Below, one piece after another: positions 17,034 to 25,651 of a DNA stretch of 64,000 nt. Origin of the DNA: Dehalococcoidia bacterium (GTDB taxonomy: Bacteria > Chloroflexota > Dehalococcoidia > E44-bin15); the NCBI GenBank assembly GCA_041649635.1, contig JBAZMV010000005.1, positions 124,001 through 188,000 of the forward strand, written 5' to 3'. Positions within the stretch are counted from its first letter, which is position 1; each line of letters starts with the position of its first letter. The notes under the pieces were generated by a model. That model searched no databases, was not told where the DNA came from, and worked only from the letters and a program-made list of their open reading frames with translations. A program made the position numbers and the translations under genes.

Positions 17034-18410
17034 TTATTTCTTCATCCCTCCTGTGAGCCAGCTTACGCTGAATAAAAGTATAGCACAAACTCCGAATCCG
17101 AGCAGTTCAAGATTCTGCACTCCCGCCAGCTTGATGCCCAGCGCCGTTCCGCCCCCGCCCGCTATAGCCGCCAGCGCCCCCCACGAATTTACCCTGAGCT
17201 TATCCTTATAGAAGCCGGCCACTACAGGTATTACTATGCCGCTGGTGAAGATGGTGTAGGAATACAAGAGGGTGTTGATAATCCCTTTCATGTGCATAGC
17301 CACAAGCAGTGCGAACACTCCTATAACAATTACGCAAATCTTCGAAACTATCAGCTTCCGTCGTTCATTGGCATGAGGGAAAGCTTTACCATATACATCG
17401 ACGCCCAGTATAGCGCTTGTCGTTAATATCACAGTGTCGGCGGACGACATCAGCGCCGCGAGCAGGGCCGCTATCACCAGTCCGCTCACTCCTACCGGCA
17501 GCAGATTCTGAATTACTGTGGGAAAGGCCTGCTCGGGTGCGATATTTGGATACAACGCCGCGGCTCCTATACCGATGAGAACGATTACGAAGGCTATGGG
17601 AATAGCCATGCCCGCAGCCGATAAGGCTGCTTTTCGGGCTACCTTCTCATCACGGGCGCAAAATAGCCTTGAATACATATCAGGGCCGACCACATAGACG
17701 GAGCCCGTTAAAATCAAGTAGAGAACCAGGTCGTACCATCCGAAGTTTTCGTTTACGGGGAAAGAGAAGTGCGCTGGCGGAAGAGCGGCCTTAAGCCCGC
17801 CGATTCCTCCCGCCTCGCTCAATACAAAACCCATCGTCACCAGCATTCCTATAATCAGGATGCCGAACTGGAAGAAATCCGTGCGGATGATGGAGTATTG
17901 TCCGCCCAGAACGGTATAGATGACGAAAACGGTGGCGCATATAGCCATCAGTGCGTTGAGATCCCATGAAGGAACAAGCACGTTCAACACCTTGCCGGCA
18001 GCGATTATCTGCGCCGCGCAAATGGCGATCCATGACACTGCTATAACTAGTGAGGCGATGAGACCCGCCTTGCTGCCGTATTGTTTCTCGACCAGCTCCG
18101 GCAGTGTATAGAGGCCGATTTTACGCACCTTTTTGGCCAGGAACAGGCCCAGGATTACCAGACCGATGGCTCCTACAAGGAGCCACCATGCGCCGGGAAG
18201 TCCCATCGAATAGCCGCTTCCCACCATCCCGATTACTACTGATGATCCCATGAAAGTGGCGCAGAGAGAGCCGGCTATGAGCAGAACGCCCCCGCTGCGG
18301 CCCGCCACGAAGAAGCCGTTGCTGTCCGAGGCTCGCCTCTTCCTGTATGCGTGAAAACCGATGGCTATTATGATTGCAAAGTACAGTACTATTATGGCCG
18401 CATCCAGCAT
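17034..18410 (-). CDS. sodium:solute symporter, candidate vitamin transporter
   Basis: 458 residues of the SSS family (SLC5/PutP/PanF type) with about 12-13 membrane segments. It starts with a helix at 3-21 and shows the family segments ATFMGSSVVIGM, GGQYSIIRTDFFQF and ALMSSADTVILTTSAI, the last corresponding to the region of the Na2 site. ATG 18410 follows TAGGAG and lies 9 nt after birA. The operon is headed by a BirA-type operator. In animals the SSS protein SMVT carries biotin and pantothenate, and bacterial PanF carries pantothenate. Biotin or a related vitamin is therefore a reasonable substrate guess, but it is inference; PanF is the main alternative. Confidence 0.9.
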   Translation of the reverse strand: MLDAAIIVLYFAIIIAIGFHAYRKRRASDSNGFFVAGRSGGVLLIAGSLCATFMGSSVVIGMVGSGYSMGLPGAWWLLVGAIGLVILGLFLAKKVRKIGLYTLPELVEKQYGSKAGLIASLVIAVSWIAICAAQIIAAGKVLNVLVPSWDLNALMAICATVFVIYTVLGGQYSIIRTDFFQFGILIIGMLVTMGFVLSEAGGIGGLKAALPPAHFSFPVNENFGWYDLVLYLILTGSVYVVGPDMYSRLFCARDEKVARKAALSAAGMAIPIAFVIVLIGIGAAALYPNIAPEQAFPTVIQNLLPVGVSGLVIAALLAALMSSADTVILTTSAILGVDVYGKAFPHANERRKLIVSKICVIVIGVFALLVAMHMKGIINTLLYSYTIFTSGIVIPVVAGFYKDKLRVNSWGALAAIAGGGGTALGIKLAGVQNLELLGFGVCAILLFSVSWLTGGMKK

Positions 18411-18419
18411 TGTCCGCTC

Positions 18420-19388
18420 CTATAGTTTTCTCAATTTGATCACACCCGCGACGATTCTCTCAACGGCGCCATCAGCTTTCTTTAGAATCAACGCTCCGTC
18501 GGAGTCGATATCTTCGGCCAGACCTTTGATTTGACCCGACGGCAGTGTTACCACTACATGCGCGCCGATGGTATTGCTTAAAGCCTTCCATACAGCACGA
18601 ATCGGCTCGAAGCCGCGCCCGGCCAGACTGCCGTAAAGCGATTCAAATTCGACCAGGATGGCCTGGAGAAGCTTGACGCGGGGGATTTCCCTGCCGGCAG
18701 CCTCCATCAGCGAAATTGCGCTTTCTTCGACTTCCTGTGAAAATGAATCGTGTGGTGTATTTACATTCAGGCCTATCCCTATGATGACCCAGTCCAGGCG
18801 GTCCGGCTCAGCGCTCATCTCGGTAAGAATCCCGCCGACCTTCTTTGTTTCGATCATGATGTCGTTGGGCCACTTCAGCCTCGGTTCGAGATTTATTTCG
18901 CGTTTTATCGCCTGAGCCACTGCAACGCCTGCGACCAGCGGTAAACGCAGCGCCTCGCCCGGATTTATGTCCGGCCGCAGGATAATCGAGAAGTATATCC
19001 CGCCGCGAGGTGAGGACCACGGCCTTCCCACCCTGCCGCGGCCGCCGCTCTGCGTCTCGGCGACAACGATTGTGCCTTCAGCAGCGCCCTGAGATGCCAG
19101 AGCTTTTGCGATCGCCTGCGTCGACGGAGCTTCTCCCTCATAGACGATTCGTTGGCCCATAATTTGCGTCTTGAGACCGTACGCGATCTCTTCGGGGAGC
19201 AAGTCGTCAGGCGCGCCGATAAAGTGATAACCTCTGCCAGGAACGGAATCGATGACGTATCCCTGCCGCTTTAGTTCGTTAATGTGTTTCCACACAGCCG
19301 TTCGTGATATGCCGATGGCCCTGCCCAGTTCCTCTCCCGAGACGGGGGTTCCCTGCCGTAACCGCTCCAGAATTTCCTTTTTATTCAT
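18420..19388 (-). CDS. birA: biotin-protein ligase and biotin operon repressor
   Basis: 322 residues. The N-terminal winged HTH (about 15-60, GEELGRAIGISRTAVWKHIN) binds DNA. The central ligase domain carries GGRGRVGRPWSSP, the biotinyl-AMP loop, and LKWPNDI with the catalytic Lys, followed by the small C-terminal SH3-like domain. The enzyme attaches biotin to acyl-CoA carboxylase-type carriers and, as holo-repressor, binds operators. A matching operator (TTGTCAACC-N14-GGTTGACAA) lies about 75 nt upstream over the predicted -35, so the gene is probably autoregulated. The symporter and MBL-fold genes follow with 9-nt and 1-nt gaps. Confidence 0.96.
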   Translation of the reverse strand: MNKKEILERLRQGTPVSGEELGRAIGISRTAVWKHINELKRQGYVIDSVPGRGYHFIGAPDDLLPEEIAYGLKTQIMGQRIVYEGEAPSTQAIAKALASQGAAEGTIVVAETQSGGRGRVGRPWSSPRGGIYFSIILRPDINPGEALRLPLVAGVAVAQAIKREINLEPRLKWPNDIMIETKKVGGILTEMSAEPDRLDWVIIGIGLNVNTPHDSFSQEVEESAISLMEAAGREIPRVKLLQAILVEFESLYGSLAGRGFEPIRAVWKALSNTIGAHVVVTLPSGQIKGLAEDIDSDGALILKKADGAVERIVAGVIKLRKL

Positions 19389-19439
19389 AGGCCAAGCGCG
19401 AGCCTTTCCTGTCGCTTCACCGAAGATATGACTCCTGAT

Positions 19440-19494
19440 ACTTTAAACGAGCAAACGAACGCTTGTCAACCAAGTTTATTATTATGGTTGACAA
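19440..19494 (-). promoter_or_regulatory. BirA operator overlapping the birA promoter
   Basis: A perfect 9-bp inverted repeat, TTGTCAACC (19463-19471) and GGTTGACAA (19486-19494), separated by 14 nt, matches the published BirA box pattern TTGTnAACC-N14-16-GGTTnACAA. On the minus strand the right half holds the -35 TTGACA (19469-19464). After 18 nt comes a -10 TAAAGT (19445-19440). Binding would block RNA polymerase. Confidence 0.85.
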
Positions 19495-19576
19495 TAGATT
19501 TACAAAACTCGACGAAAGCTTAATCGGCGATAGCGTTAATAAAACAAAAAGAGGGAGGAACGAAGAATATTGTTGT

Positions 19577-20560
19577 CTATCCGTTCGGCTGCCAGCGCAG
19601 TGCCATAGCGGCCCAAGACAGCCCGGCGCCGAAGGCAACCAGGACTACCAGATCACCGTCCTTGAGCCTGCCCTGCTCCGCTGCCTCACACAAGGCAACC
19701 ATCTCAGAGGCCGCTGAAAGGTTACCATAGCGGTCGAGATTCATGAAAACCTTCTCGTTGGAAAGATGTAATGTCTTCATCGCGGCTTTAGTGATACGCT
19801 GATTGGCCTGATGCGGGATAAGCAAATCAATATCGGATATCTTAAGTCCTGCGGCGGCTACCACCTGCTTCGCTACATCAACAAGTTTATTTACCGCAAA
19901 CCTGAATACTTCACTGCCATCCATATGCAGGTAGTAATGCCCGTTGCTGGTCGCATCTATACGCTTGCCGCAGGGACCCGGAGCGTAAAGCAGGTCCGCG
20001 CCGCCGCCGTCATTGCCGAGCACAAAGCTGAGCATATCTGTCGATTTATCGTTGGCCTGCACCAAAACGGCCCCGGCGCCATCTCCGAAGAGCACGCAGG
20101 TGGAACGATCGGTCCAGTCGATGGCGCGGGTAAGAGATTCGCTGCCGATAACAAGTATATTCTTATAAGCCCCCGAGGAGATAAACTGATAGGCCGTAAT
20201 AAGGGCATACAGCGAACCGCTGCAACCGGCCATCGTGTCGAAGGCGGCAGCCTTGCCTGCTCCCAGAGCATGCTGAACGTATGCCGCCGATGCCGGAACT
20301 ATCCTGTCCGGGCTGCAGGTGGCCAGGATGACCATATCAAGGGCGTCGGGGCTAAGATGCGCCATCTCAAGGGCTTTTTTGCCGGCAATGACCGCCATAG
20401 TCGAAGTGGCTTCCTCATCGCCGACGATATGTCGTTCCCTTATTCCGGTCCGGGAAACGATCCATTCATCCGAAGTCTCCACTATCTTTTCCAGATCGCT
20501 GTTCTTCATGACGCGTTCCGGCAGATATTTCCCCCACCCTGTAATCCTTGCGTAAGCCAT
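19577..20560 (-). CDS. fabH: 3-oxoacyl-ACP synthase III
   Basis: 327 residues, thiolase fold. It condenses an acyl-CoA with malonyl-ACP to start fatty acid synthesis. The active-site triad is visible: Cys113 in DTMAGCSGS, His250 in LIPHQANQR and Asn280 in DRYGNLS. GFGxG-type C-terminal glycines appear as AFGAGLSWA. The gene has its own strong promoter 24 nt upstream and AAAGGAT as ribosome site. It ends just before the BirA operator region, a fitting neighbour because biotin is needed for malonyl-CoA, but the operator faces away from fabH. Confidence 0.95.
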   Translation of the reverse strand: MAYARITGWGKYLPERVMKNSDLEKIVETSDEWIVSRTGIRERHIVGDEEATSTMAVIAGKKALEMAHLSPDALDMVILATCSPDRIVPASAAYVQHALGAGKAAAFDTMAGCSGSLYALITAYQFISSGAYKNILVIGSESLTRAIDWTDRSTCVLFGDGAGAVLVQANDKSTDMLSFVLGNDGGGADLLYAPGPCGKRIDATSNGHYYLHMDGSEVFRFAVNKLVDVAKQVVAAAGLKISDIDLLIPHQANQRITKAAMKTLHLSNEKVFMNLDRYGNLSAASEMVALCEAAEQGRLKDGDLVVLVAFGAGLSWAAMALRWQPNG

Positions 20561-20590
20561 TTAAATTCTATCCTTTTCCAAGCTGCCTGA

Positions 20591-20619
20591 AGTATATCAA
20601 AGCGCTATTATGCCGTCAA
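20591..20619 (-). promoter_or_regulatory. sigma-70 promoter of fabH
   Basis: -35 TTGACG (20619-20614), 17-nt spacer and -10 TATACT (20596-20591). Start near 20584. Confidence 0.8.
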
Positions 20620-20633
20620 TACGAACAAACCAA

Positions 20634-20661
20634 GCAGGGTCACGGCGCACCGTGACCCTAC
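20634..20661 (-). repeat. 28-nt GTAG palindrome
   Basis: Read on the minus strand it begins GTAGGGTCACGG and ends CCGTGACCCTGC. It lies between fabH and the 3' end of dnaK. Confidence 0.85.
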
Positions 20662-20710
20662 TCAATCATCTATCCATAAAAACGAGGGCGCTCAGACATT
20701 ATATACCGGA

Positions 20711-22630
20711 CTAAACCTCTCGGAACTCGCCCTCCACAGTACCGTCATCCGGAGGTTTGTCACCGCCCGGAGGAGGCGGCGCCCCGGCCTCCGGTCCCTG
20801 CTGCTGACCGGCGCCCTGCTGGTAAAGCGTAGTGCCTATCTGTTGCAGTACATCCGAGAGCTCCTGCATGGTTCTCTTCATATCCTCGATATTGTTAGCA
20901 TTGATAGCGTCGCGAACAGCCTTTACCTTGTCCTCGGCTCTCTGCTTCATATCCGCGGGTATCTTGTCTCCCTGCTCCTTCAGGGTCTTCTCGGCTTGAT
21001 AGGCCACGGTGTCGGCGGTATTCTTAGTCTCTACCTCTTCACGCTTCTTCGCGTCCTCGGAGGCATGCGCATCGGCCTCGCGCTTCATCTTATCTATCTC
21101 ATCCTTGGAGAGACCGCTGGACGCGGTTATAACTATCTTCTGCTCTTTTCCGGTGCCTTTGTCGTGCGCCTTGACGCTGACGATACCGTTAGCATCGATA
21201 TCGAAGGAAACCTCTATCTGAGGCATGCCGCGCGGAGCCGGCACTATCCCATCGAGCATGAAACGCCCCAGCGTCTTATTATCGTTAGCCATGGAGCGTT
21301 CGCCCTGCAGGACGTGTATCTCCACGCTGGTCTGCCCGTCGGACGCCGTCGAGAATATCTGGCTCTTGGCCGTCGGTATAGTGGTGTTCCGCGGTATAAG
21401 CGGCGTCATCACGCCGCCCAGCGTCTCGATGCCCAGCGTCAGCGGCGTCACATCGAGGAGCAGCACATCGCTGACCTCGCCCTTGAGCACGCCGCCCTGA
21501 ATCGCCGCGCCCATGGCCACGACCTCATCGGGATTGACGCCCTTGTTGGGCTCCTTGCCGAATAGCTCCTTGACCTTCTGCTGTACCAGCGGCATCCTGG
21601 TCTGGCCGCCGACGAGTATCACCTCGTGTATCTGGCTCGCCGAGAGCCCCGCATCAGAAAGCGCCTGCTTGCAGGGACCGGCGGTCTTTTCCACCAGCTC
21701 CATTACAAGCTGCTCCAGCTTGGCCCTGGTCAGCGTTATATTTAAATGCCTGGGCCCGGTCGCGTCGGCCGTTATGAACGGCAGGCTGACCTCGGTCTGC
21801 ATCACTGTGGAAAGCTCGCACTTGGCCTTCTCCGCGGCCTCTTTCAGCCGCTGCAGCGCCATCTTATCCTGCCTCAGGTCTATACCCTGATCCTTTTTAA
21901 ACTCATCGCAGAGCCAATCCATCACGCGCTGGTCGAAATCGTCGCCGCCGAGATGCGTGTCGCCGCTGGTCGATTTAACCTGGAACGTGCCCTCGCCAAG
22001 CTCCAGCACCGACACGTCGAATGTGCCGCCGCCCAGGTCATAAACGATCACAGTTTCATCCTTTTTCTTATCCAGCCCGTACGCCAGCGCCGCGGCGGTG
22101 GGTTCGTTGATTATACGCAGCACCTTGAGCCCGGCGATCTCACCGGCGTCCTTGGTGGCCTGCCTCTGACTGTCGTTGAAATATGCGGGAACGGTGATGA
22201 CGGCCTCGCTCACCTTTTCGCCCAGGTATGCCTCGGCGTCCTGTTTCAGCTTCTGCAATATCATGGCCGAGATCTCCGGAGGGCTGTACTCTTTGCCTCC
22301 CATCAATACCCGGACCTCATTATTCGGGCCATTGGTTACCTTATACGCCTTGCGTCGCGCATCTTCTTCCACTGGCAGTTCGCGACCCGGCGGTTCCCCG
22401 AATTTGCGCCCCATGAAACGCTTAATGCTATAAACCGTATTCTCCGGGTTTGTGATAGCCTGGCGTTTCGCTATCTGGCCTACGAGTCTCTCGCCCGATT
22501 TACTCACGGCTACAATGGACGGCGTGAGACGCGAGCCCTCGGCGTTGGTGATTATCGTCGGCTCCCCGCCCTCCATTACCGCCACCTCGCTCATAGTTGT
22601 TCCCAGGTCTATCCCTATTACCTTTCCCAT
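20711..22630 (-). CDS. dnaK: Hsp70 chaperone DnaK
   Basis: 639 residues. ATPase domain with IGIDLGTTMSEVAVMEGG, the phosphate-binding IVYDLGGGTFDVSVLELG, and the VILVGGQTRMP segment. The linker VLLLDVTPLTLGIETLGG leads to the substrate-binding domain (about 390-500) and helical lid. A Pro/Gly-rich tail ends GEFREV. Third gene of the hrcA-grpE-dnaK transcript; 48 nt separate it from grpE. Heat-inducible through the CIRCE element at 24337. dnaJ is not in this operon but divergent. Confidence 0.98.
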   Translation of the reverse strand: MGKVIGIDLGTTMSEVAVMEGGEPTIITNAEGSRLTPSIVAVSKSGERLVGQIAKRQAITNPENTVYSIKRFMGRKFGEPPGRELPVEEDARRKAYKVTNGPNNEVRVLMGGKEYSPPEISAMILQKLKQDAEAYLGEKVSEAVITVPAYFNDSQRQATKDAGEIAGLKVLRIINEPTAAALAYGLDKKKDETVIVYDLGGGTFDVSVLELGEGTFQVKSTSGDTHLGGDDFDQRVMDWLCDEFKKDQGIDLRQDKMALQRLKEAAEKAKCELSTVMQTEVSLPFITADATGPRHLNITLTRAKLEQLVMELVEKTAGPCKQALSDAGLSASQIHEVILVGGQTRMPLVQQKVKELFGKEPNKGVNPDEVVAMGAAIQGGVLKGEVSDVLLLDVTPLTLGIETLGGVMTPLIPRNTTIPTAKSQIFSTASDGQTSVEIHVLQGERSMANDNKTLGRFMLDGIVPAPRGMPQIEVSFDIDANGIVSVKAHDKGTGKEQKIVITASSGLSKDEIDKMKREADAHASEDAKKREEVETKNTADTVAYQAEKTLKEQGDKIPADMKQRAEDKVKAVRDAINANNIEDMKRTMQELSDVLQQIGTTLYQQGAGQQQGPEAGAPPPPGGDKPPDDGTVEGEFREV

Positions 22631-22678
22631 TTCTGCACCTCCATGATATGAAAAATTGCTTCTTTCACAATAAACGTC

Positions 22679-23290
22679 TTATTCCTCTTTATCGTCATCA
22701 TCGCTCGAGTCGGAACTATAGCCGTTGCCTACGCTCACCATAGCCGGACGGAGCACCCTGTCGTTAAGCATGTATCCCTTCTGGATAACCGTGACGACTT
22801 TTCCTTCCTCTCCGTCGACGTGCGCCGCGGCCTCATGCAGGCATGGATCGAACTGCTCGCCCAGCGCCTTGATCTCGCTCACGCCGTTGGCCTCGAGTAT
22901 TGCCATGAACTTGCGATAGATGAGAATTATTCCGTCCACCCACTTGGACGCGGCGAGCTTGCCCGAGACATGATCCAGAGCCCGTTCCAGGTCATCTACC
23001 ACCGACAGCAGGTTCAGAATCAGGCCGGCGTTGGCCAGCTTGATAACATCCCCTCTTTCCTGCTCCGTGCGCCTCTTATAATTGGCGAAGTCGGCCTGAG
23101 ACCTTTGCCAGTTCGAAAGGTACTGCTCCGCCTTAGCTCCCTCATCTACTAGGGCTTTTCTAAGCGTCTCCATGTCCTCGATTTCCCCCGGTTCCGCCGG
23201 TTTCTCTCCATCATAGCCGGCATCGGACGGCTGAGTGACCTCGTCCTCGTCTTCCGGTGTAATACGGTTGTCATCCATTTTCGCATTCAT
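22679..23290 (-). CDS. grpE: nucleotide exchange factor GrpE
   Basis: 203 residues. An acidic disordered N-terminus leads to a long coiled-coil (about 40-90, LSNWQRSQADFANYKRRTEQ) and a C-terminal beta domain with EQFDPCLHEA and VIQKGYMLNDRVLRPAMVSV. It releases ADP from DnaK. It starts 11 nt after hrcA and ends in a short Ser/Asp-rich tail. Confidence 0.97.
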   Translation of the reverse strand: MNAKMDDNRITPEDEDEVTQPSDAGYDGEKPAEPGEIEDMETLRKALVDEGAKAEQYLSNWQRSQADFANYKRRTEQERGDVIKLANAGLILNLLSVVDDLERALDHVSGKLAASKWVDGIILIYRKFMAILEANGVSEIKALGEQFDPCLHEAAAHVDGEEGKVVTVIQKGYMLNDRVLRPAMVSVGNGYSSDSSDDDDKEE

Positions 23291-23301
23291 GAATATATCC
23301 G

Positions 23302-24324
23302 CTACCTGCCTTTATGCAAATCGCCGACGAGGTTTGTCATCACAGAACTCAGATAACGCACCGAGGACACCGCCCTGCCATATTCCATGCGCGTCGGTCC
23401 GATGATGCCGAGCGCTCCCTTTACCTCGCCCGGGATGCCGTAAAGTGTTAGAACCATGCTGCAGCCCCGCATCGTATCCTCCCTGTTCTCCCCACCGATG
23501 ACCACATGAACTCCGTCCCAGTTAGGCACTTCCGGCAACAGCGCTTTCAGGGCGCCCTTGTTCTCCAGCACGTCCACTATACCGATAATCTCCCTGCTAT
23601 CCGAGAACTCCGGCTGTATAACTATGTTTCTCAGCCCTTCGATATAAGGCTCTTCATAACTTCTCTTGTCCTCATCCGCCATTATCTCGGCTATTGTCTT
23701 TTTCACATCGGCGGCCAGCGGGGTCAGCTCTCCCTTATAGGACAGTATCTGAGACCACGTCAGGCCGGAGAGCAGATCGTTCAGTTCGCGGGAGACGGCA
23801 TTCAGATCTTCCTGCGTCAGAGCCCTGTCGAAAGCGATAAGCTGATGTTTGAGCCTCGCCTCCTGCAGAAGCAGTATGAGAAGCGCCGTCGATTCCTGCA
23901 ACGATACGAGCTCCACGCGCGCGAAACTGGAATGCATAGCTTTAGGAAACGTGACCAGCGCCAGGTTGTTCGCCATTCGCGCAAGCAGCGCCGCAGCCAG
24001 GCGCGTCCACTGTTCCAGCTCGCGTTCCACTTGATGGAACAGATGCGATACCATAAGCTGCTCGTCTGTAGATATGTCAGTCTTCTGCATCAAATGCTCG
24101 ACGTAATACCGGTACCCCCTGTCCGAAGGGACACTGCCTCCGGAAATATGCCTTCTGAGAACATATCCGTCACGTTCCAGGCGCGCTATCTCATTTCTTA
24201 TAGTCGCCGGGCTGACACCCAGATTGTATTTGTGCGCGATAGTCTCGGAGCCGATAGGCAGAGCCGTACGCACGTACTCGTCTACGATAATCTTCAATAT
24301 GTTTGCAGATCGTTCCGTCAGCAT
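23302..24324 (-). CDS. hrcA: heat-inducible transcription repressor HrcA
   Basis: Winged-helix repressor of the dnaK operon. About 340 residues from ATG 24324 (MLTERSANILKIIVDEYV), the usual family start; GTG 24333 is an in-frame alternative only 3 nt after the CIRCE box. HTH near residues 25-60 (GSETIAHKYNLGVSPATIRN), GAF-like dimer domain, and the C-terminal GPTRMEYGRAVSSVRYLS signature. It binds the CIRCE element directly upstream, with GroE-dependent folding as the usual sensor. Confidence 0.96.
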   Translation of the reverse strand: MLTERSANILKIIVDEYVRTALPIGSETIAHKYNLGVSPATIRNEIARLERDGYVLRRHISGGSVPSDRGYRYYVEHLMQKTDISTDEQLMVSHLFHQVERELEQWTRLAAALLARMANNLALVTFPKAMHSSFARVELVSLQESTALLILLLQEARLKHQLIAFDRALTQEDLNAVSRELNDLLSGLTWSQILSYKGELTPLAADVKKTIAEIMADEDKRSYEEPYIEGLRNIVIQPEFSDSREIIGIVDVLENKGALKALLPEVPNWDGVHVVIGGENREDTMRGCSMVLTLYGIPGEVKGALGIIGPTRMEYGRAVSSVRYLSSVMTNLVGDLHKGR

Positions 24325-24336
24325 TTTTATCACCGA

Positions 24337-24363
24337 TTAGCACTCTCACCTTCCGAGTGCTAA
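24337..24363 (-). promoter_or_regulatory. CIRCE operator
   Basis: A perfect TTAGCACTC-N9-GAGTGCTAA inverted repeat, the HrcA binding site. It begins about 2 nt after the predicted transcription start of the hrcA operon. Confidence 0.97.
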
Positions 24364-24371
24364 CTATATCT

Positions 24372-24401
24372 AATCTACTACCTTTCCTCGGGATTTGTCA
24401 A
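24372..24401 (-). promoter_or_regulatory. promoter of hrcA-grpE-dnaK
   Basis: -35 TTGACA (24401-24396), 18-nt spacer and -10 TAGATT (24377-24372), just upstream of CIRCE. Confidence 0.75.
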
Positions 24402-24446
24402 GTGGCATTATTATTCAATTCGGCAGTCGGCCCGATGATAGTAAAC

Positions 24447-24475
24447 TTGTAATGAGATGACACGGGACTTATAAT
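24447..24475 (+). promoter_or_regulatory. promoter of dnaJ
   Basis: -35 TTGTAA (24447-24452), 17-nt spacer and -10 TATAAT (24470-24475). Start near 24482, 16 nt before dnaJ. The CIRCE box lies about 85 nt upstream of the -35, so HrcA control of dnaJ is not evident. Confidence 0.7.
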
Positions 24476-24497
24476 TAGAAGTTAGGTTGTAGATAAA

Positions 24498-25628
24498 ATG
24501 GCTACGAAAAAGAGGGATTATTACGAAGTCTTAGGCGTTTCCAAGACATGTTCTGCCGAGGAGATCAAGAAGGCGTTCAGAAAGCTTGCCCATCAATACC
24601 ATCCCGACAAGAACAATGATAACGGCGCTGCAGAAAAGTTTAAAGAAATTAATGAGGCATATGAAGTTCTCTCGGATCCGGAACGGAGGGAAACCTATGA
24701 CCGTTTCGGACATGCCGGTGATACGTTCGGTAAAGGCTTTGACGGCGATATATTTAGCGGCTTTAGTGGAGGCTTCGGCGATATCTTCGAGACGTTCTTC
24801 GGCGGCACCGGAGGCAGGCGGAGCAGGAGCGGGCCGCAGCGTGGCGGAGATATCCGCCATCATATAACTATCGATTTTGAAGAAGCGGCCTTTGGCTGCG
24901 AAAAGGAGATCGAGGTACATCGAACCGAGGCCTGTTCAAAGTGCCACGGCAACGGATGCAAACCGGGCAGCAATCCGATTAAATGCCCAGAATGTAACGG
25001 CTCCGGCGAAGTGCGCCAGGTACAGCGCAGTTTTTTCGGCCAGTTCGTGAATGTCACAATATGTCTGCGCTGCGGCGGTAGCGGGCAGGTAACATCCGAT
25101 CCTTGCACTCATTGCAACGGGTCTAAGTACGAAGAGAAAACGCGCCGCATATCCGTATCCATACCGGCCGGCGTGGATGAAGGCTCTCAAATCCGCATGA
25201 GCGGTGAGGGGGATGCGGGAAGGAACGGCGGCAGGCCAGGCAATCTATTCATAAATATCTCCGTAAAAGAGCATAAGCTGTTCAAACGCCACGATGACGA
25301 TATCCTTTACGAAGTCCCGATAACTTTTCCTCAAGCGGCTCTGGGCGATGAGATAGAGATACCGACTCTGGACGGCACGGCGCCGCTTAAAATCCCGCCC
25401 GGGACCCAGTCCGGCAGGGTCATCCAACTGAAGGGGAAAGGGGTTCCTCACCTGCGGGGTGGGGGCCGCGGCGACCAGATGGTAGCGATATATGTCGTCA
25501 CCCCTGAGTCGTTGACAAACGAGCAGAAGAAGCTGCTGAGTGAACTGGCAAAGACAATGGGCCCGGCCACGATGCCGAAGAAGGGCAAGGGGTTCTTCAA
25601 TCGTATCAAAGATGCGTTCGAATCTTGA
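24498..25628 (+). CDS. dnaJ: Hsp40 co-chaperone DnaJ
   Basis: 376 residues. J domain (about 4-70) with the HPD motif in HQYHPDKNND, a Gly/Phe-rich stretch (75-115), then a zinc domain with the four motifs CSKCHGNG, CPECNGSG, CLRCGGSG and CTHCNGSK (about 150-215), and C-terminal substrate-binding domains. It stimulates DnaK ATPase. The gene is divergent from hrcA-grpE-dnaK, whereas many bacteria keep it downstream of dnaK. rsmE follows almost directly. Confidence 0.97.
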   Translation: MATKKRDYYEVLGVSKTCSAEEIKKAFRKLAHQYHPDKNNDNGAAEKFKEINEAYEVLSDPERRETYDRFGHAGDTFGKGFDGDIFSGFSGGFGDIFETFFGGTGGRRSRSGPQRGGDIRHHITIDFEEAAFGCEKEIEVHRTEACSKCHGNGCKPGSNPIKCPECNGSGEVRQVQRSFFGQFVNVTICLRCGGSGQVTSDPCTHCNGSKYEEKTRRISVSIPAGVDEGSQIRMSGEGDAGRNGGRPGNLFINISVKEHKLFKRHDDDILYEVPITFPQAALGDEIEIPTLDGTAPLKIPPGTQSGRVIQLKGKGVPHLRGGGRGDQMVAIYVVTPESLTNEQKKLLSELAKTMGPATMPKKGKGFFNRIKDAFES

Positions 25629-25651
25629 AATCCGCCGGGGGAACCGATAAG

